Shown one piece after another: positions 56,628 to 64,000 of a stretch of DNA of 64,000 nt (within the stretch, counting starts at the first letter, position 1; every line of letters starts with the position of its first letter). Source of the DNA: an unidentified eubacterium SCB49 (GTDB taxonomy: Bacteria; Bacteroidota; Bacteroidia; Flavobacteriales; Flavobacteriaceae); assembly GCA_000170815.1 (NCBI GenBank), contig ABCO01000003.1, positions 310,001 to 374,000 on the forward strand, given 5' to 3'. A program made the translations under genes and the position numbers. A model generated the notes under the pieces. That model was not told the origin of the DNA. It ran no database searches and saw nothing but the letters and a program-made list of their open reading frames with translations.

Positions 56628-56637
56628 TGTTGCATCT

Positions 56638-56706
56638 CCCTCGCTAGCGCTAGTTTGCAACTAGTGCTCGCAAACAAGCTAAAGATATTATATACTATTC
56701 TAAAAA
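56638..56706 (-). repeat. Tandem 69-bp unit A with island repeat copy 5
   Basis: Holds the island repeat in the reverse orientation (CGCTAGCGCTAGTTTGCAAC ... GTGC) plus a tail AAACAAGCTAAAGATATTAT. The next unit repeats it with few changes. Confidence 0.8.
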
Positions 56707-56773
56707 CCCTCGCTAGCGCTAGTTTGCAACTAGTGCCCGCAAACAAGCTAAAGATATTATATATTATTCTAAA
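56707..56773 (-). repeat. Tandem 69-bp unit B with island repeat copy 6
   Basis: Same as unit A apart from a few bases (GTGCCC for GTGCTC, TATATTATT for TATACTATT). The tandem duplication extends beyond the palindromic core. Confidence 0.8.
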
Positions 56774-56845
56774 AAACCATTGTCATCAATTTTTAATATG
56801 GTATGGTCTTCTGCAAAATTTCTTGCAATGCGTATTTTCAATCTT

Positions 56846-57124
56846 TTACTTTTCTACTACATCTGTCACTGGTTCCTGCTTTTTTAATAGTTCAAGAATT
56901 AGAAAAGCCGATAATGCAGCTATAATTATTGCTGGAAACATAACAAAAAGTATTTCATCGCTATCTAAACCAAATACAGTGAGTGCAATCACAAAAATCA
57001 GTATCTCTAAACCAAACCAAGAGATGACAGTCGCTGCAATCCATTTTCCTGGCTTGATGCCTTTTTCTTCTGCAATTTTTTTGATTTTCTTGATAAAAAA
57101 TGAAAGGGCTAAAATTTCTAACAT
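56846..57124 (-). CDS. Small membrane protein
   Basis: 92 residues. A basic, amphipathic start (LSFFIKKIKKIAEEKGIKPGKWIAATVISWFGLEILIF in pieces) leads to two membrane helices (about 28-48, 58-78) and a charged tail (KKQEPVTDVVEK). This resembles unnamed small Bacteroidetes membrane proteins; no function known. A 191-codon frame on the other strand is a shadow. Confidence 0.7.
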   Translation of the reverse strand: MLEILALSFFIKKIKKIAEEKGIKPGKWIAATVISWFGLEILIFVIALTVFGLDSDEILFVMFPAIIIAALSAFLILELLKKQEPVTDVVEK

Positions 57125-57230
57125 GAGATCGTTTTTTAAATTAATTGCAATAGTAATAGTTTTTAAAGTTTTAAAATGTGCAGGCTTCTGTTTTTTGATT
57201 TATATTGAAAAATTACAAGAAACAAACTAA

Positions 57231-57590
<360 letters not shown>

Positions 57591-57737
57591 ACGTTACTTT
57601 TAGTAGAGAAGCTTCAAATACTGAAAATTTCAGAAATAAAAGAGCATCTTAACAAATGGCATTAAATTAAGCACCTCAAGTCAGTATCTAGCTCTATTAT
57701 GCTAAGCGCTAATCTCATTTTTTAGTATTTTCGTTGT

Positions 57738-59843
57738 ATGAATGCCCAAAAACTACAAACCCCTATAGAATACTTAAAAGGCGTAGGTCCAAACAGGGCA
57801 AACCTTTTAAGAACAGAGCTTGGCATACACACCTTTCAAGATCTTTTAAACCTGTTTCCTAACCGGTATTTAGATCGTACAAAATTTTATAAAATACAGG
57901 AGCTACAACGCAACAATGCAGATGTACAGATTATAGGAAAGATCACCCATATTAAGATGGTAGAGCAAAAACGAGGCAAAAGACTTGTTGCTACCTTTAG
58001 AGATGAAACAGGTGTGATGGAACTTATTTGGTTTAGGGGGCAAAAATGGATTAAAGACAATTTAAAAATAAACCAACCCTATGTTATCTTCGGAAAAACT
58101 AAGTGGTTTAATGGTAGTTTTTCTATGCCACATCCTGAGCTAGAATTAGTAAAAGAACACAAAAATAAATTGCGTTCTTCTATGCAACCCATTTATCCAA
58201 GTACCGAAAAATTAACCAATAGTGGCATCACCAATAAGGTGATAAATAAATTAATGGAACAGGTCTTTTTAGATGCCAAAAATGCCTTTACTGAGACCCT
58301 CTCAAAACCCATTATAAACGAGCTCAAATTACTCTCAAAAAGCGAAGCCATTTTCAACATACATTTTCCTGAAAATGGGGAGCGATTAGCGCGTGCAGAA
58401 TACCGCTTAAAGTTTGAAGAATTATTCTACATTCAGCTGCAATTAATACGCAAAAATCTTATCCATAAATCTAAAATTAAAGGCTATCCTTTTCCTGTAG
58501 TAGGAGACAACTTCAAGAACTTTTACAACCACCATTTACCCTTTCAACTTACAGGTGCACAAAAGCGAGTAGTCAAAGAAATTCGTCAAGATTTAGGCAG
58601 TAACGCACAGATGAACCGCCTTTTGCAAGGTGATGTGGGTAGCGGAAAGACGATTGTGGCGCTTTTATCAATGTTAATAGCACTTGACAACGGTTTTCAA
58701 GCCTGTTTAATGGCGCCAACTGCAATTTTGTCAGTCCAGCACTATAACGGGTTAGTTGAACTATGTAAAGGTTTGGAAATCAGTATTTCACTGCTCACGG
58801 GTTCAAGTACTACTTCACAACGAAAAGTAATACACGAAAATCTTGAAAACGGATCATTAAACATCTTAATTGGCACCCATGCTTTATTAGAAGATAAGGT
58901 TAAATTTAAAAATTTAGGGCTTGCAATTATAGATGAGCAGCATCGTTTTGGGGTAGCACAACGCAGTAAATTATGGCATAAAAATGAGCTGCCGCCACAC
59001 GTTTTAGTGATGACCGCCACCCCTATTCCGCGTACCCTTGCTATGAGTGTTTATGGCGACCTGGATATTAGTATTATTGACGAACTTCCACCCGGCAGAA
59101 AAGAGATAAAAACAGTGCATCGTTTTGACTCAAATAGACTCAAAGTTTTTAGGTTTATTAGAGACGAAATTGCCCTAGGCAGACAGGTCTATATTGTGTA
59201 CCCATTAATACAAGAAAGTGAGGCATTAGATTACAAAGATTTAATGGATGGCTACGAGAGTATTGTTAGAGATTTTCCGCAGCCCAAATACCAAATCTCA
59301 ATAGTTCACGGACAGATGAAACCTGCCGATAAAGAATTTGAAATGAATCGTTTTTTAAAAGGCGAAACACAAATTATGGTTGCCACTACCGTGATCGAAG
59401 TTGGAGTAAATGTGCCCAACGCATCTGTAATGATCATAGAAAGTGCAGAGCGTTTTGGTTTATCTCAACTACACCAATTAAGAGGTCGTGTAGGGCGTGG
59501 AGCAGAACAGAGTTATACCATTTTAATGACCAGCCACAAACTATCTGCAGATGCTAAAACAAGACTTGCTACAATGACCAGCACTTCAGACGGATTTGAA
59601 ATTGCAGAGGTAGATCTTAAACTACGAGGGCCAGGTGACATTATGGGCACCCAACAAAGTGGAGTGCTTAATTTAAGAATTGCAGATATTGTAAAAGACA
59701 GCGAAATTTTAAAAATTGCCAGAAGCTATGCTTTTCAGGTGTTAAAAGCCGATCCAGGCTTAACAAATACAGAAAACCTGAACATTAAGAATACTTTTGC
59801 GCAATTGGTAAAATATAAAAACATTTGGAATTACATTTCTTAG
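57738..59843 (+). CDS. recG: ATP-dependent DNA helicase RecG
   Basis: 701 residues, complete. It remodels stalled replication forks and Holliday junctions. The N-terminal wedge/OB domain is about 1-250 (TPIEYLKGVGPNRANLLRTELG, FPNRYLDRTK). Helicase motif I is LLQGDVGSGKTIVALL, motif II DEQHRFGVAQR, motif III MTATPIPRTLAM. Motif VI is LSQLHQLRGRVGRG. A weak TATTTTCG -7-like box is 57726-57733. Confidence 0.97.
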   Translation: MNAQKLQTPIEYLKGVGPNRANLLRTELGIHTFQDLLNLFPNRYLDRTKFYKIQELQRNNADVQIIGKITHIKMVEQKRGKRLVATFRDETGVMELIWFRGQKWIKDNLKINQPYVIFGKTKWFNGSFSMPHPELELVKEHKNKLRSSMQPIYPSTEKLTNSGITNKVINKLMEQVFLDAKNAFTETLSKPIINELKLLSKSEAIFNIHFPENGERLARAEYRLKFEELFYIQLQLIRKNLIHKSKIKGYPFPVVGDNFKNFYNHHLPFQLTGAQKRVVKEIRQDLGSNAQMNRLLQGDVGSGKTIVALLSMLIALDNGFQACLMAPTAILSVQHYNGLVELCKGLEISISLLTGSSTTSQRKVIHENLENGSLNILIGTHALLEDKVKFKNLGLAIIDEQHRFGVAQRSKLWHKNELPPHVLVMTATPIPRTLAMSVYGDLDISIIDELPPGRKEIKTVHRFDSNRLKVFRFIRDEIALGRQVYIVYPLIQESEALDYKDLMDGYESIVRDFPQPKYQISIVHGQMKPADKEFEMNRFLKGETQIMVATTVIEVGVNVPNASVMIIESAERFGLSQLHQLRGRVGRGAEQSYTILMTSHKLSADAKTRLATMTSTSDGFEIAEVDLKLRGPGDIMGTQQSGVLNLRIADIVKDSEILKIARSYAFQVLKADPGLTNTENLNIKNTFAQLVKYKNIWNYIS

Positions 59844-59905
59844 CCGTTTAACTTCCAAAAAAATAAAGACCGATATATTATCTTTACCCTACAAATAGCA
59901 ACAAC

Positions 59906-60385
59906 GTGAAGACCGCTACCCTAGCCGAAATTAAAAAAGAATGTAAACACCGCTCACCCGAAGAGATTTTGGCCTTATGCCTGCGTCTAGGTCGTTTTAA
60001 AAAAGAAAACAAAGAGCTCCTCACCTATTTACTGTTTGAAGCAGAAAACGAAGCGCTCTACCGCGAGAGTATTAAAGAGCTCATTGATGATGGTTTTAAT
60101 GCCATCACCGCTACTCGAGCTTACATTATTAAAAAGAACATTCGGAAAATATTAAAAGAAACTAAAAAGTACATACGCTACTCGGGTAACAAAGAAACCG
60201 AAGTAGAACTCCTACTCTATTTTTGTACGGTGCTAAAAAATTACAAATCGCACGTAAAAAGAAACAGTGTAATACGCAACATTTTTGAAAGACAGCTAGA
60301 ATACATAAGCCGAAAAATCCCTGCCTTACACGAAGATTTACAGTATGATTTTACATTGGAGCTTGAAGCCTTAGAGGGCCATTAG
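59906..60385 (+). CDS. Hypothetical helical protein
   Basis: 159 residues, starting at GTG (MKTATLAEIKKECKHRSPEEILALCLRLGRFKKENKELLTY in pieces). It is highly charged (Lys/Glu/Arg), all-alpha and without a signal peptide; the C-terminus is acidic. A TATCTTTA -7-like box is near 59878. No family recognised. It is well conserved in character and not a shadow of another gene. Confidence 0.75.
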   Translation: MKTATLAEIKKECKHRSPEEILALCLRLGRFKKENKELLTYLLFEAENEALYRESIKELIDDGFNAITATRAYIIKKNIRKILKETKKYIRYSGNKETEVELLLYFCTVLKNYKSHVKRNSVIRNIFERQLEYISRKIPALHEDLQYDFTLELEALEGH

Positions 60386-60515
60386 AAAACACTTTGATTA
60401 ACATTAACCTCAATGAGTTATGAAAAGACACAGTTTCTTAAAAAAGAACATTTCCGAAGTACACACAAACACTTTTAAGCACAATACCTGATGCTTAAAG
60501 CCTAAAAATGAACAC

Positions 60516-60890
60516 ATGATAACAATATACCACAATCCTCGTTGTAGCAAATCACGCGAGTGCTTATTAATCCTTGAAGAAACCGTTGCAAACCCAGAAA
60601 CTGCAGCTGCTTTAAAAAACGCGCACATTGAGACGGTAAAATATATAGACAGTCCTTTAGATTTTGATACACTCTCTTCTATTATTAAGAAACTAGGGAT
60701 TACTCCACTAGAATTAGTACGAAAAAATGAGGCCATCTGGAAAGAAAACTACAAAGGCAAGACTTTAAGCGACAAGGAGATACTTACAGCGATGATAGAG
60801 CACCCCAAACTAATGGAAAGACCCATAGTAGTCAACGGAGACAAAGCGATTATAGGAAGGCCCCCATCGCGTGTTTTGGAAATCTTATGA
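60516..60890 (+). CDS. ArsC/Spx-family protein (glutaredoxin-type arsenate reductase-like)
   Basis: 124 residues. The thioredoxin-like fold starts ITIYHNPRCSKSRECLLIL with the catalytic Cys10, then LGITPLELVRKNEAIWKENY, and LMERPIVVNGDKAIIGRPPSRVLEIL with the conserved Arg. The sequence pattern fits the family of glutaredoxin-dependent arsenate reductases, including YffB-like proteins. Arsenate activity cannot be proved from sequence; no arsenite pump or arsR is adjacent. Confidence 0.9.
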   Translation: MITIYHNPRCSKSRECLLILEETVANPETAAALKNAHIETVKYIDSPLDFDTLSSIIKKLGITPLELVRKNEAIWKENYKGKTLSDKEILTAMIEHPKLMERPIVVNGDKAIIGRPPSRVLEIL

Positions 60891-60943
60891 TATCTATACT
60901 ATGTTTTAACAAAACATTACCATCATAGGGCGAAGGACAGCGC

Positions 60944-60951
60944 TATTTTTG
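60944..60951 (+). promoter_or_regulatory. -7 box of the TonB-linked barrel gene
   Basis: TATTTTTG, 30 bp before the ATG at 60982; fits TAnnTTTG. Confidence 0.5.
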
Positions 60952-60981
60952 CCGTCTAAAATTGAAACTATTTAAAGCACT

Positions 60982-63447
60982 ATGAAACTATTTTTGACTT
61001 TTTGCCTATCTTTTCTCACCTTAGCTGCATTTGCCCAAGGGCCTAGTGCACCAAAAGACATTACCGTTACAGGAAAAGTATTAGAAGAAGGGGTTAACAC
61101 TCCTTTAGAATATGCTACAGTATCTTTTAAAGATAAAAACGGAACTGTTGTCACAGGAGGGATTACAGATATTAATGGTGTTTATAATATAGATGTTGCA
61201 CCAGGAATATACACTATAAAATATGAGTTTATCTCTTTTAAATCTAAAGAGATCACTGGGCAAAACATTACTGCTAATATTACTTTACCAGATGTATATC
61301 TAGCCCTAGATTCTGACAGCTTAGGCGAAGTGATAGTACGTGCAGAAACTACAGAAGTACAGATTAGATTAGATAAAAAAATATACAATATAGGTCAAGA
61401 CCTTACTACAAGTGGTGCTACCGTTAGTGACGCTTTAAGCAATGTGCCGTCTGTAACCGTAGATGTTGATGGTGCCATAGCATTAAGAGGAAACGAAAAC
61501 GTACGTATCTTAATTAACGGTAAACCTTCTGCTATTGCTGGTTTTGGCTCTACAGACGCTTTAAGACAATTACCTGCAGATGCTATAGAGCGTGTAGAGG
61601 TGATCACCTCGCCTTCTGCCCGTTATGATGCTGAGGGTACTGCTGGTATTTTAAATATTATTTTAAGAAAAGAAAAAACATTAGGTTTTAACGGTTCTAT
61701 ACAAGCTAACGTAGGCTATCCAGAAGCCTATGGTGTATCTGCAAACATAAATGTGCGAACAGATAAATTTAACGTATTTAACACCACAGGTATTAACTAC
61801 AGAAAATCTCCAGGTACTGCCTTTTTTGATAATGAATACCTTAATGAAACGGCTACAAACCCATTTTTAACAGAAAGCCGTGACTATGACAGAACCAACA
61901 AGAGTTTTAATACGAACCTTGGAATGGAGTATTTTTTAACAGATAGCTCTTCTTTAACAGGTTCTGTATTCTTACGTTTAGGAGACAATAACGATACTAC
62001 AAGCAACTTTACTGATGAGCGAAGCACCCCAAACACATTAGAAATTTCTAGATTAAGACAAGAACTAGAGTCAGAAGACGATTTAAGTGTGCAAGGAGCT
62101 TTAAACTATGTGAACGACTTAGATGATAATGGACAAAAACTTACGGTAGATTTTCAATATGAAATAGACAAAGAAGATAAGAACTCTACCATTACAGAAA
62201 ATAACACCTTCCCTATTAATGAGCGTTTGCCTTCTGAGCTTGTGGTAAGTGAAGAAGACGGTACCGAGTTTTTATTTCAATCTGATTATGTAAAACCTAT
62301 TGGAGAAAACGGACAATTTGAGGCAGGTTTTAGAGTAAATCTAGAAGAAACTACAACAGACTACGAACTTTTAGAAGAAGATGGTTTGTCTAACAATTTT
62401 ATTTTAGACAACGGCTTGTCTAACGTTTTTACTTACAATGAAGATGTATATGCAGCCTATGTACAATACGGAAATAAAGTAGGAGAAAAGTTTAGCTACC
62501 TGTTTGGACTTCGTGCAGAAAACACAAGACTTGCAGGAGAAGTAGAAGCAAATGAAGATGCTACCATTGGTTTTGATCCTAATTTTGACAACTCTTATTT
62601 TGGGTTGTTTCCTACGGCAAATTTAGCCTATGAACTAGCAGATCGCGAAAGCATTACATTAGGGTACAACCGTCGTATAAACAGACCACGTGGTTTTTAT
62701 GTAAATCCTTTTCCTTCTCGTTCTAGTGAAAGTAACGTTTTTCAGGGAAATCCTGAGATTAGCCCTGCGTACGCAAACGCTTTTGATTTAGGATACTTAA
62801 AAAGCTGGAAAAAAATCACATTAACAACATCTATTTACTATCAGCGCGAAACAGATGCTTTTGAGCGCATACAAGAAGATACAGGCGAGCTAACTCCTAA
62901 CGGAATTCCTATTATTAGAACAATACCTATTAACCTTTCATCTAACGATCGTTATGGTTTTGAGGCGGGTATTTTATATAATGCAATAAGCTGGTTACGC
63001 CTTAACGGTAGTTTTAACTACTTTACTTTTAAAAGTGAAGGTAGCTATGAAGGAGTTGATTATGGTACAGAAAACAACAGTTGGTTTGCACGTGGTAGCG
63101 CTAAAATATCTTTACCAGCAAAAATAGACTGGCAAACAAGTGCTTTTTATCGCGGACCAAGTTATACTGCTCAAACAGAAAGCGAAGGTATTTTTTCTAT
63201 GAATATGGCTTTTAGTAAAGACCTATTTAATGAAAATGCTACAGTGGGACTAAACGTGAGCGACCTTTTTAACAGCCGTAAACGTAACTCAACTACAGTG
63301 ACAGATACATTTATTCAAGAAAGCGAATTTCAATGGAGAGAACGTTCTGTAAATTTATCATTTACATACCGTTTTAACCAGAAAAAGAAACGTGGCCGTC
63401 CAGAAGGTAATGGTGGTGGTGGTGATGAAGGTGAGTTTGAAGGGTAA
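60982..63447 (+). CDS. TonB-linked outer-membrane barrel protein
   Basis: 821 residues. Signal peptide MKLFLTFCLSFLTLAAFAQ. A carboxypeptidase-regulatory-like Ig domain (about 27-115: TGKVLEEGVNTPLEYATVSFKDK), a plug (about 120-230: VSDALSNVPSVTVDVDGAIALRGNENVRILINGKPS), and an outer-membrane barrel of the OMP_b-brl_3 type with RPRGFYVNPFPSRS. The C-terminus is Gly-rich and extends past the last strand. The cargo (peptide, siderophore or other) is unknown. No SusD partner or TonB gene is near. Confidence 0.93.
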   Translation: MKLFLTFCLSFLTLAAFAQGPSAPKDITVTGKVLEEGVNTPLEYATVSFKDKNGTVVTGGITDINGVYNIDVAPGIYTIKYEFISFKSKEITGQNITANITLPDVYLALDSDSLGEVIVRAETTEVQIRLDKKIYNIGQDLTTSGATVSDALSNVPSVTVDVDGAIALRGNENVRILINGKPSAIAGFGSTDALRQLPADAIERVEVITSPSARYDAEGTAGILNIILRKEKTLGFNGSIQANVGYPEAYGVSANINVRTDKFNVFNTTGINYRKSPGTAFFDNEYLNETATNPFLTESRDYDRTNKSFNTNLGMEYFLTDSSSLTGSVFLRLGDNNDTTSNFTDERSTPNTLEISRLRQELESEDDLSVQGALNYVNDLDDNGQKLTVDFQYEIDKEDKNSTITENNTFPINERLPSELVVSEEDGTEFLFQSDYVKPIGENGQFEAGFRVNLEETTTDYELLEEDGLSNNFILDNGLSNVFTYNEDVYAAYVQYGNKVGEKFSYLFGLRAENTRLAGEVEANEDATIGFDPNFDNSYFGLFPTANLAYELADRESITLGYNRRINRPRGFYVNPFPSRSSESNVFQGNPEISPAYANAFDLGYLKSWKKITLTTSIYYQRETDAFERIQEDTGELTPNGIPIIRTIPINLSSNDRYGFEAGILYNAISWLRLNGSFNYFTFKSEGSYEGVDYGTENNSWFARGSAKISLPAKIDWQTSAFYRGPSYTAQTESEGIFSMNMAFSKDLFNENATVGLNVSDLFNSRKRNSTTVTDTFIQESEFQWRERSVNLSFTYRFNQKKKRGRPEGNGGGGDEGEFEG

Positions 63448-63502
63448 ACACAGCTAAACAACAACGGTAAGCAATACACTTACTTCGGAAATATTAAATA
63501 TT

Positions 63503-63533
63503 TAAAACCCTAATCTGTTGATTGGGGTTTTTT
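63503..63533 (+). terminator. Terminator of the TonB-linked barrel gene
   Basis: AAAACCCTAATC and GATTGGGGTTTT (one G-T pair) around TGTT, followed by T's. Confidence 0.88.
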
Positions 63534-63852
63534 GATTCTGGTATGTTTTTACATTCAAAATTAAAATTTGGAATAAAAATAATTGAGGGCAGTAATGAGA
63601 TCTCGTGTTAAACTTACATGTATAACGCAGGTCTGGTGAGTAGTTAGATATAGGTGCTTGTAAACTAAAGTTAAAACCTACTTATTTGTACCACATAGTT
63701 CTTGACTAAACTAAAACTGGCACTATGATAAAAACCTTAATTTAAATGGTTTACACATTAAGAAAACAAGCATTTATCTACAAGCTTAAAAAAAAAAAAT
63801 GAAATAAAATGTATCTTTTAAGGTGTTTTTTAGTCTCCTTGATGAACTATAA

Positions 63853-63864
63853 AACTTAAAAGTT
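63853..63864. promoter_or_regulatory. Short dyad directly before the metallothionein-like gene
   Basis: AACTT, AA, AAGTT, ending at the base before the ATG. It could be an operator or fortuitous in AT-rich DNA. Confidence 0.25.
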
Positions 63865-63978
63865 ATGAATAATTGTAAATGCACTAATTGTGGCTGTACT
63901 AATTGTAATTGCATAAATTGTCAAGAAAAGAAATGTTCTTGTTCTAAATGTGAATGTAGTACATGTACTTGCTGCTAA
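63865..63978 (+). CDS. Metallothionein-like Cys-rich peptide, 37 residues
   Basis: 14 of 37 residues are Cys (positions 4, 6, 9, 11, 14, 16, 19, 24, 26, 29, 31, 34, 36, 37). They follow a regular C-x-C-x2 rhythm, in two blocks separated by QEKK (20-23): the first has seven Cys, the second seven with a final CC. Fillers are N, T, K, S, G, Q and E, without His, Trp, Tyr or Phe. Such a rhythm is the mark of metallothioneins, which bind Cu(I), Zn or Cd in thiolate clusters in the cytoplasm. It is free-standing, with a terminator before it. Length is like fungal copper metallothioneins; it is unlike the longer His-containing SmtA type. Confidence 0.82.
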   Translation: MNNCKCTNCGCTNCNCINCQEKKCSCSKCECSTCTCC

Positions 63979-64000
63979 TAATTAATAAGGGTTAGTAAAG

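Larger units (their letters stand above)
63448..63864. other. 417-bp spacer before the metallothionein-like gene
   Basis: It contains an ACTTCGGAAAT motif (63482), the barrel-gene terminator (63503-63533) and a run of 12-13 A's (about 63786-63798). It also holds a TATCTTTT -7-like sequence near 63811 and the AACTT/AAGTT dyad at 63853-63864. No ORF with coding character was found. Confidence 0.5.

Noticed and set aside
56655..57230. 191-codon ORF on the plus strand
   Set aside because: It begins inside the tandem repeat and runs antisense to a small membrane gene with better coding character.

Overview
The window is a piece of a low-GC chromosome from the Bacteroidetes, almost certainly family Flavobacteriaceae. 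The evidence is a type IX secretion (Por) sorting domain, a TonB-linked outer-membrane barrel, an exosortase K / MSEP-CTERM pair, DUF1573, DUF349, DUF5683 and PUR (DUF3276) proteins, and promoters ending in TAnnTTTG just upstream of start codons. The genus cannot be fixed from the sequence. Most of the window is housekeeping; no rRNA, tRNA, CRISPR array or complete transposon was seen.

Layout. 1-2000: the end of an unknown gene and a T9SS cargo protein. 2064-7571 (+): parA, parB, a DUF5683 membrane protein, dapB, signal peptidase I and a WbqC-like protein; the parA-parB spacer carries two different REP-like hairpin elements. 7568-13994 (-): a membrane-anchored endonuclease/phosphatase-fold protein, two rhomboid proteases, mutL, a small membrane protein, ribH and a frameshifted TPR protein. 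14145-16020 (+): recF, a lipoprotein and a DciA-like protein. 16255-19269 (-): yajC, DUF1573, nusB, leucine dehydrogenase. 19434-21646 (+): an ABC exporter and a PUR protein. 21871-23781 (-): dnaK. 24088-41551 (+): a cupin lipoprotein, rel, fur, purA, exosortase K and its MSEP-CTERM partner (interrupted by one in-frame TGA), an OstA-like protein, a class III aminotransferase, a TPR protein, two adjacent DUF368 lipid-carrier transporters, aroE and a DUF349 protein. 41637-44190 (-): a small membrane protein, purC, phoH. 44295-47129 (+): a SAM-cleaving enzyme, a monooxygenase-fold protein, dnaN.

47.3-57.6 kb is the accessory part. It holds three paralogous lipoproteins (two in a fresh tandem duplication that includes promoter and terminator), a second DUF1573 protein, a hydrolase, a small membrane protein with a decayed duplicate of its 3' end, and mnmE. 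It also holds an island (55.0-56.8 kb) with six copies of a short palindromic repeat around a RelE/ParE-type toxin-antitoxin pair and a remnant that looks like the end of an Rhs-type protein. 57.7-63.4 kb returns to core genes (recG, an ArsC-family protein, a TonB-linked barrel).

The most interesting item is at the very end: a 37-residue ORF with 14 cysteines in a strict C-x-C-x2 rhythm, a metallothionein-like peptide. Other points of interest are the broken exosortase K target, the duplicated lipoprotein cassette, the repeat island, a recurring ACTTCGGAAAT motif in many intergenic spacers, and a MutL whose endonuclease motif is degenerate.
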